From Azorinus chamasolen (Eukaryota > Mollusca > Bivalvia > Cardiida > Solecurtidae): a stretch of 64,000 nt of DNA. The stretch covers positions 76,290,239-76,354,238 of the forward strand of contig OY755246.1 of the NCBI GenBank assembly GCA_963576725.1, read 5' to 3'. Shown piece by piece: positions 47,301 through 58,100 of the stretch. The notes under the pieces are model-generated. The model was not told the origin of the DNA and ran no database searches. It worked only from the letters and a program-made list of their open reading frames with translations. The translations under genes were made by a program, and so were the position numbers. Within the stretch, counting starts at the first letter, position 1; each line of letters starts with the position of its first letter.

Positions 47301-49140
47301 AATAAAATGCCCATGTGTATATTATTATATATTCCTTATGTTTTCGTATTAAATTGAGTGTGTATTTAGTCTTCCGAATGTAGTGGTATTTACAATAATG
47401 TGACTGTTAGAAAACGCATGACCTCCATCGGGAGAGGGTCTTTTTAAGCATATTTTGATTCCGATCGAATCCGATTTCCTCAAAATGATTATGTTCAATA
47501 TTATGTACTTGCATGTATACATGTATTTGGCAAATAAATATGTTTTACCTAAACTGTTTTCCGTATATTATCGTCAGTGGGAAAACTGGATTCCGGCAAT
47601 ATGAACAACGTCTATTGTTAATTTCAGAATTCGGATTCAAACACAATTCTACAATAGCGCCATGCAAACCACACACCTGCAGTTTTCAGTTAAAGGCAAA
47701 CATCGGAATTATTAAATAAATTATCCCTTTACTTCATAAAATTTGATACGTCTTTCAACGCCTTTGCAAACAGAGTAGACCCAGATCAGACGGCTCTGTT
47801 TGGTTATGAACTAATATAGATATGACCTACAGTCTCTACCATGACCAAACTTCTTTTGTGCATCTGTCATTATAAAAGTTCAGTTAATTAATATTCACGA
47901 TGTATTTATTTCTTACATGGATATTCATGACGTAAAGGCCTGCACTAGAATGGACCATTAGCCATGATATACTTGAATATCACAAAATGATAAATGCACT
48001 CCGTCTGCAGATATTCACTCTAGTTGCTATCAAAGTTAGCGAAACTATATATGGAGTATTTGAGTGTATAGATGCACTGTACACTTACTTTATGTGTGTG
48101 TGTGTGGGGGGGATATTGTCACAAAAGAAGTTAAATACTATCTGATGTAAATATTATTTATTGTACATGTCCCATTGTGTTATATTCAATATCTTATGTA
48201 CTGATATCATGTGTAATGCTAGACTGATCAATGTATTGTGAATGTGTTTAAACGTTTCCCTCATCCAAACTGTTTAAGCCTTTGCAAACAAAGTAGACCC
48301 TGATCAGACGACCCATGAGGTAGCCTTCTGATCAGGAACAGTAGAACAAAATATAATTGTAACATCGCGAATACATACAGAAACAATCGGAACGACCCGT
48401 GTGACCAGTAGAACCACAGCCAGGTGTTTGAGACAGACCAATACGGAACTATACACTAACTCGAAGTTTGTCTAAAACGAGGACGAATAACATCATATTA
48501 TACGGCGCCGATACTTTCCACCAGAGTGTGGCAATTTTAAGTGAGTTATATCTATACTGTAGCATAAGCAAAAACAGAGGAGACTCTGACACCTATAGTA
48601 GCCCTCTGTTCTGGGTCTATTATGTTTGCAAGGGCGTATAAAGGTGTATTTATGGAGTGAGGGATTAAACAAACTACATTTATTCTGCATTTTTACAGAT
48701 ATCTAAACGCGTTACTTTCATACACACTGCCTTTAATTCACCTGAAGGCGGGACTGACATTTGCAAACAGTGTAGATCAAGATCAAACGGATCCAATAGG
48801 AACCGTCTGACCAAGGTCTCCACTGCCTGTCATTTAAAGCAATCTAGCATTCAGCCATTCATACTGATTGGACTCTACAGTTAGACACCGGCGGGTTAGT
48901 CCACAAAATTCAGCGTTGGAAGGTTATAGTGATATGGATAATGAGAAGTGCTCGTTGTGGATGGTAACACGGGTATGTAGAATAGATCACATGACATGTC
49001 TGCTAACAGATATGAGTCGTCCAACCGTTACGCTTATAAACATGTATACAAGAATTCATAACTTCATGAATATTCATTAACTGAATGTTTATAATGATCA
49101 AAGAACAAATGACAGACACTTTAGAATGATATATTTTGGC

Positions 49141-49179
<39 letters not shown>

Positions 49180-52100
49180 TTCTGTCAGATTTGTGTCCAG
49201 ACTGTTTCAAAAAGGCATGGAAAGGCGTTTACATGAGGGAACTACATACATACACCTTTAAAAAAAAGTTAAGGTACACGTCTGCAAACAATCGGTGTAA
49301 AAGACTTAAACCTGCTAGAGGATTTTGAACGACAAACGGTACAGACCCAGATCAGTGATATACATGTATACTATAGTTAAACGCTTATTGACTATACCAC
49401 TCCGGAGATTCAGCTCTGAAATGGTTAATTGATAGGCACACTAAATCCAACAACCCGGTAAAACACTAAGTTGTCTTCCGGTCATAAATACTCCATAAAT
49501 ACGCCCTTCTATGCATTTGTAAACATGATATACCCAGATTATATGGGAGCCGTCTGATCAGGGTCTACTCTGTTTGCTTATTATATAATACAGATATGAT
49601 TCTACAAGCTCTGTCATGGCCAAACATTCCTATATGCATGTGCCGTTATAAAGATTAATCTAATTACTATTCATGACGTATTTATTTCTAACACGAATAT
49701 TCATGGAGTAATGTGTTAACAGTTTACCTGATGTATACTCCTGTAAGAAATCATTACAGCATGAGTATTAATTACAGTAGAACCCCTCAATGCGACCACT
49801 TAATGAATAAACATGCCTGTCTTTATACCTGTGGTTGCTTATTGCAGGGCAAAAATAATGCAGAAAGTTCCTCTAGGAGCTTTCTGCATTACTTTTGTCC
49901 TGCATTAAGCTACCACCTGCATCTAGCACCCATAATTATACCTCTTTTAGGTGGTCGCATTAGTTAAATGTCTGGCACTATGAACAAGGGGGAATTTTGA
50001 CTACGGCTGAAAATCCTAAAATCATACTTTTATTTAATAAACAAAATAGAGGAGCCACTGATAAGATGGCTGCCATAGGAAAATAAAATGTTCTCAGCAC
50101 TTACGCCTTGACAAGCAGAGTTTACGGCGATGTTTAACCATTTAGCCCATTGATATGTCTTTTGACGCCTTTCCAAACTAGAGTGGACCTAACTAAGACT
50201 ACTGGAGAGTAGACCCAACTCAAACAACTCCTACTGGAGAGTAGACCCAATTCAAACGGTTCCTACTGGAGAGTAGACCCAACTCAGACAGCTCCTACTG
50301 GAGAGTAGATCCAATTCAAACGGTTCCTACTGGAGAGTAGACCCAACTCAGACAGCTCCTACTGGAGAGTAGACCCAATTCAAACGGTTCCTACTGGCGA
50401 GTAGACCCAACTCAGACGGTTCCTACTGGAGAATAGACCCAACTCAGCTGATTCCTATTGGAGCTTTCTGCATTACTTTTGCCCTGCATTAACCCTTTAT
50501 CCCATCTATACACATTTGCAAGCAAAGTAGACCCAGATTAGACGGCATTGTGTGTTTATGATATAAATATGATTGTACAGTTTCTGCCATGGCCAAACAA
50601 TTACTGTGTCATTGTGTTCTTACAACAAATTAATCTAATTAATATTCATGATGTCATTATTTCCTACATGTATATCCATAGAGTAAAGGGATACGTAACC
50701 GTCTGTTTTAAAGACACCTACGGCTGTTAATAATATCTGTGGTCACTGTAGCGCAGATCTACCGTAGTAAAAAGAAAGGAAAGTTCTCGGTATCAGAAAT
50801 GAGCCTAATTAGCTATAGACTGACATATCTATTACAATTAGTCATGTTAGTTACATGTACAGTATGGCGGACAAACTCGTCATAATCTATCTTCTTCCCA
50901 TGTATTGATGGACTGAAAATCTTTACAACGACCATCCAAAAGAAATTTCTGGGTCAACCATTTTAACATTTTACCTGTTTAATATTCATGTAAAAACAAG
51001 GACACCATTAATATAAACTAGAGATTGTTTTCGCATATGAACACGGGCCATTTTGGCTCAGTCAGAAACTGTAGAATGACATCTATAGTATACAATAAGC
51101 AATCAGGTCAAACACTGATCAGACGACTACTATGTGAAAACATGTTTATATGGGGGAAAGGGTTAGGGATAACCATGTCTGTAAATATACCAGTCGCTTT
51201 AGAGAAGTTCTACTACACATGATATCAGTGGAGATGAAACCAAGAGCACAAAAGGCCGATGCCAGCGTTCCTTTATCTGGATCCAAAGCCGTTACTAATA
51301 TAAAAGTGAAACAGAAAAAAAGAATAAAACAAAATATAAACAAGCAAATTCATAGAATTGATATACCCTGCCAAAGGTATTACCTAATAAAACGGCAAAT
51401 AATGGTGGTGGGGTCTTATCTTTAGATAATCAATTTAAAACATGAGGGTTATGATAGCCCTGGATCGCTCAACCAGGTTTCTCTTGCCTTTGATACATAC
51501 TGATACCTTAAATAGATATTTTGACCAACTTTATGAATATTGGGCCAAATAACTGCTTTCTACAACAATCTATGTGTACAAGTTTTGATACTGAATGAGC
51601 CACAGCAAGGGGAAATGCGCCTTATTGTATTACAAAAAGTATAGATTGCATCTCCGCTGTGGCATCTGATCCAGTCTTACTACTTTTTGCATTAGTTGTA
51701 GTTTGTATATACAGGGTGTCCCAAAAAAAACGGAACCCTGGATCAGATGTGTATTTTAACCAATGTAACAGGACACATTAAAATAAAAAATATATATTGT
51801 TGTAGACAGGTAATTTGTGCATGTGTCTGCCAAATGTCTCATAAAAATATATATTGGTTTTAAAGATATATGAGTTTTTTAATGAATGCACCTAAAATCT
51901 GTTTTAACATGATATTCGTACATTGCATGGTCCATGCCTATATCTTGTTTAAAACGGAGTTTGGGTGCTTTCATTTAAATGCTGATATCTTAAAAACCAA
52001 TGGATATGTTTAGACAAAATTTAGACAACATATGGCAAAAGGTTGCCTCTACTAAGCTACATGTGTATACTTTTAATTTAGTTAGCCATATTGACAGAAA

Positions 52101-55100
52101 TAGGATAACTTGCAGGTCTTAATCCCGGGTTCGTGTTGCATTGGTGACGTGTTGCTCATCTATTTCTGAACTGTTTGAATCATAAGGCCTATTTTATCTT
52201 GACACTGTTTGAATATGACAGCTGTATAAAGCATATTCAAGTACTTAATGCAAAACAGTATTGAATGCAATACAGTACCCCTCTGCTCAAGGGATAAGGG
52301 CAATAAATATATGATTATTGTGTACCAAATGGGAACAACTCCTTAAAGCCACATGTCATCTGAACAGGTAATACATGGGAACGATGCCATGACGATAACA
52401 AATATTCATATTGAGTTTCATTGAATTCTGTCAATCCGTTACAGAGATATAGAATTGGACAGAAAAAATATGTCATTTTTGCGTATAAAACGGCAATAAG
52501 TCCTAAATGCCACAAGCGATCTGGAAAAGTAATACATGTGAACGATGCCCCAGTGATAACAAATATTCATGTTGAGTTTCATTGAATTCTGTCAATCCGT
52601 TACAGAGATATGGCATCGAACGGAAACCGGACGGACGGATCGACGGAAAGACGAAAGGACGGAAAGACGGAAGGATGGCCAGACGGACTAACCCAAAACA
52701 GTATCCCTCTGCCTTTGGCAGGGGATAATAAATACTTGTAAAAAAAGGTAAATGAATTAGAGGGAAATGAAGAAAGAAAGAAAAGAAAAACATGCTTAAT
52801 GGAAGAAAAAAGAAAGAAAGAAAAGAATAGAAATAACGAAAGAAAGCAAACTACAGAACGAAATATAGATAAACAGAAATAAAGAAAGAGGAGAATGAAA
52901 GAATGAATAAAGAATAGAAAGAATGGAAAGAATGAACGACGAAGTAATGATAGAAGAATCTTGACAGCAAGATAAACGCTGAAGACCAGAGAAAAACACT
53001 CTAGTACAAAACAAACTCAGTAACGATTGTACGCGTCTTGTTCGAGATGTGTTCGCATAAATTACACTGAAGTTGACAGGTGCTTACGTAAATGCAATAA
53101 CATACATTGTTTGGTGCGTGAGTACATCTTTTGTGCTTTTAAATGTCATATTAAAATTAATTCTCTTTCGTATTTTATTTGGCATGGTACATGTACAACT
53201 AGTATGGTCTAGCAAAAGCCGCACCACTTCCTGATCCGTGTGGTGGCCGGTTTTTCATAACTAGCTGTACTTCATAGATCAGAGGACCGGATAAGATGTA
53301 TGAATTAAAACATTTTCAAGAATAATTTATTTCTCTACCATTCGAGAAGATTCTAAAGAGTGGTCACAACATAGGGTTTGGTAGAGAAATGACAATTTTA
53401 GCATTTGAGGTTTTTTTTTAATTTAGATTATTTAAGCCTCGTCCAAACACATTCATGAATTATAACAATCGTAAAACGTTAAACAATATAACGGTGTACA
53501 CTGTCATTCTTTAAAGAATTATAAGAGACAATATGTCAATATATCACAACTCATTGCACCGAGTACCAAATATTTACAGAAATTAAACCATGTGATTGTA
53601 GCTAATCTCACGTTAAGAACTGCCATTTGACCATTGCGTTAAAACCTGATCTGGGAAGCATACACAAAACGTGTTTGTTTAAAAAATGCCTTAAAGGAAC
53701 CACCATTATCTTTGATCAGGTCAAAGATAAATCGATTAGATATAAACACATTGGCATAGTCTCTGGTTAGATCATTATGGGTAAAAAGAAACCTTAACCT
53801 AGCAACATCATGTAAAACAGCAAACGTGTGATCTGACTGTTCACATAACGCATCGTATAATGGGCAGTGAAGGATAACATGAATCTCAGATTCAACCTCT
53901 TCACAAAATGGGCATTTCCTATCCACCGGATGCAAGTTTTCGTATCTGCCCGTCTCTATTCTGATGGGTGCAACCCCACATCTGAATTTACAAAATGAAG
54001 AGGTGGGAGAATGATCTTACAATATTTTTCAACTGTTAATTATTCTTTAAACAGGCAATATGTCCTTTATATATTTCCACCTCTTCCAGATGCACCAATG
54101 GGATTAAAAAAAAATTCATTGTTCAGCCTAATTAGTCAGCAAATAAATTTGAATTATATCACATAAATATTTCTTGGATAAACCTGTACTAATATCTGTA
54201 CATTCATTGGGGTTAAGTACAACATACATAGACTTGACAATATAGTACGAATTTGTTCAAAATGAACTATCTGAAGCTGATGCCCCACAGTGCAATACGT
54301 TTATTTACACGCGACGGCATGCAGTGTATTACAAATTCGTGCCCAAAATGCTAAAGCTTCCACTGTCTAACAATCACACGTTTATCTGTTGTCCTGTAGA
54401 TCATAGCTATTGTATGGTAGATCATAGCTATTGTATTGCTATTGCATAGTATATCATTACTATTGTATGGTAGAGCACAGCTATTGTATAGTAGGGCATA
54501 GCTATAGTATAGTACTTAGATCATAGCTATTGTATAGTAGATCATAGCTATTGTATTGCTATTGCATAGTATATCATTACTATTGTATGGTAGAGCACAG
54601 CTATTGTATAGTAGGGCATAGCTATAGTATAGTAGATCATAGCTATTGTATAGTAGATCATAACTATTGTATTGCTATTGCATAGTATATCATTACTATT
54701 GTATGGTAGAGGACAGCTTTTGTATAGTAGGGCATAGCTATTGTATAGTAGATCATAGCTATTGTATAGTATATGACAGCTGTTGTATAGTAGATCATAA
54801 CTATTGTATAGTATATCATAGATATCGTATAGTAAATCATAGCTATTGTATAGTAGATCACAGCTATTGTATAGTAGATCATATCTATTGTATAGTATAT
54901 CATTACTATTGTATAGTAGATTACAGTTATTGTATAATAGATCATAACCATTGTATAGTAGATCATAACTATTGTATAAAAGATCATAGATATTGTACAT
55001 GTTTAGTAAATCATAGCCATTGTATATATGATCACAGCTATTGTATAGTAGAGCATAGCTATTGTATAGTAGATCATACTATATATTCATATTTATTGTA

Positions 55101-58100
55101 TATTAGATCATAGCTAGTGTATAGTAGATCATCGCTATTGTATAGCTATTGTATAGTAGATCATAACTATTGTATAATAGATCATAACTATTGTATAGTA
55201 GATCATAGATATTGTACATGTTTAGTAAACCATAGCTATTGTATAGTAGATCACAGCTATTGTATAGTAGATCATAGCTATTGTATAGTAGATCATACTA
55301 TAGATCACAACTATTGTATAGTAGATCACAACTATTGCATAGTAGATCATAGCTATTGAAGAGTAAATCACAACTATTGTATAGTACATCACAACTATTG
55401 TATAGTAGATCACAGCTGTTGTATAGTAGATCACAACTATTGTATAGTAGATCATAGCTATTGTATAGTAGATCATACTATAGATCACAACTATTGTATA
55501 GTAGATCACAGCTGTTGTATAGTAGATCACAACTATTGCATAGTAGATCATAGCTATTGAAGAGTAAATCACAACTATCGTATAGTACATCATAGCTATT
55601 GTATCGTAGATTATAGCTTCTGTCCACAGCGGGTCGTCCGGTATACAATCTCCTTCTCATGCTCCACTCCCACCCAATATCCCGGACGTCCGTAAGCCCT
55701 AGCGGGGCAAAATTACAAGCATTAAGCCTTTACCTTATTAATATTTATACGTAAGGGATAGTAAATGTATGAATATTAATGCACTACTAATAGATCTTAA
55801 AGGAGCCGTTTGATCTTGGGCTACTATGTTTCCAAAGGCATGAGAAGGCGTTTATTTGAGGTAAAGGGTTAATCCATTTCCTCCTAGACTGCTTTTAGAC
55901 ACAACCTCTTTGAAAAAAATCTACTGAAAAAAGAACGCGTATTCGAAAAAGGAAAACTTAAGAATTATATACATGTAGTTAAGTTTTGAAACCAATGTGA
56001 TAAATAGGGCATTTGCTCATATTGAGGAAACGCTCTATTTTTCACAATGGTTTCGAAAAGTGACTTTTACAGAGGCGTCAAAATGTGTCAGTAGGGGTCG
56101 GGGGGTAAACAAACCATAAAGATTAAATTCAATTTGATTCAAGTACTGTTTATGAAGATATTTATATTTTAACTGATAAGATTTTAATCAAATACGTTAG
56201 GGCCTTTGTAAAAAAATCATACAGTTCGTCTGTGTTTAAAGAGACTCACTCCGATAGATAAAGCACTGCTATCAAAGTGTATTCTACCAAACGCTACCTG
56301 ACCGACATCATCTAACAGTTTGGATCTAGATGAGACACCGTGTAAATGCTGAGCGTCTCTTCAGGATCCAGGCCGTTTGACACTTGATCAATTGTTTCTC
56401 AACAACAGTAACAAATGCATGCAGAAAGTGCGTAAATATTGCATCAGAGTAACAAATGCATGCAGAAAGTGCGTAAATATTGCATCAGAGTAACAAATGC
56501 ATGCAGAAAGTGCGTAAATATTGCATCAGAGTAACAAATGCATGCAGAAAGTGCGTAAATATTGCATCAGAGTAACAAATGCATGCAGAAAGTGCGTAAA
56601 TATTGCATCAGATTGGAATTTAAAAAGAGAATTTATTTTCAGCAGGACAATGATTAATGTGATGTGATGGGATGCGTTGATTAACGTCCCTTTTTGCCAA
56701 CGATGGGCTAATTGGACGCCCCAGAGAGAGGGGAGCGGGTACAGAGAAACCCGGGCCCGATGCCCTACTCTTGTTGTAGACAGAGTTTCTCTAGATGATG
56801 TCCAGTATAAAGCACTGATCGGACCTTGGTTATTAAAGTCTCGTCCGAATGACTTGGTCCGACGGATGACAATGATTGAATAAAATTCTGCAAAATGTAG
56901 ATTGAATAGTGAAAGTATTTCGAGGATTGTGTGCAATATATATATACGGGATTAACTGGGTCTACTGGTCTGGGTTTGCTCGATTTGCAAAGACGTGAAA
57001 ATGCGTATCTATTAACCCTTTCCCTGTTCTGTATTTCGGCCAAATTTCAATACCTACTGAATATTCATGGAGAAAATAGTTATAATGAAACATGGAAGGT
57101 GGAACATTGTAGCCATTTTAGAAAGAAAAGAAACAGATCTTTCAAATTCCACTAGCAAACAGAGTAGACCCTGAGTACTCTGTTTGCAAATGTGTGAAAA
57201 CACGTTTATATGAGGGAAAGGGTTAAGAAAAAGGTTAAATTCTATATAATCACTATAGGTGTGCACCCAGTCTTCAATTTCTATACGACACTTCATAACA
57301 AAAGTTGTTCTCAGCCCTTTTGTTCCTATGCAAACAGTAGAGAGAGATATCAGTGGAGGTACCCAGGTCGGGCTCTGGACAGTTTCTGCACTGTCTGTCG
57401 ATCTTCAGTAGCACCTGTCTTAAGTGGTTATTAATTTATTGAACATAAGTGTATTAAAAAGCAAGTGGTTGCTTAATGCAGAGTAAAAGAAATACAGGAA
57501 GCTCTTATGGGAGCTTCTGCATTACTTTTGACCTGCATTAAGCTACCACTTGCCTTACAGACTCATAATTTGACCTTTTTGATGGCCGCGCAAGACAGCT
57601 TCTACTGTAGATATGGTTTAGATATGTATATAAACAATTCTACATGAAATATGGAATGTTTGTCAACCTGACACTGCACCTGTCAGGGTCTAGTTTCCTA
57701 TAATTGCAAGTCTTAACATTCAAACATTTGGGGCTTTTAACCCTTCTGTGCCACGAAGACGGATAGTTGATACCCTGTGCAAAAAGTTTGGATCCTGCTG
57801 AAACGCCGATAACATCCGCATCTCACCAAGATGCTCTTATATATATTGGCACTCCGTTCATCTTCTTTTAACCCATTCCCTCATAGGCTATTTTAGATCC
57901 AACCTCTGAATAAATCTACCGAAAAGGAGGATTAACTATAGAGAAAAGGAGAATTTTACGATTTTGTAGTTTTTAAACCATTGTGATACATAGAGCATTT
58001 GCTCTTAAGGGGCAAATGCTCTATTTATCACAATGGTTTCAAAACGTGACTTTTACAGATGCGTAGAAAGGCATCAGTAGGATAGAGTTTATGGAGGAAA

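Noticed and set aside
54548..55660. Tyrosine/isoleucine-rich open frames on both strands
   Set aside because: They are products of a 21-bp tandem repeat; both strands and several frames stay open together.
56677..56883. Short + strand ORF with a QRWANWTPQREG start
   Set aside because: It lies wholly inside a dispersed SINE-like repeat that recurs at 59045 and 61072.
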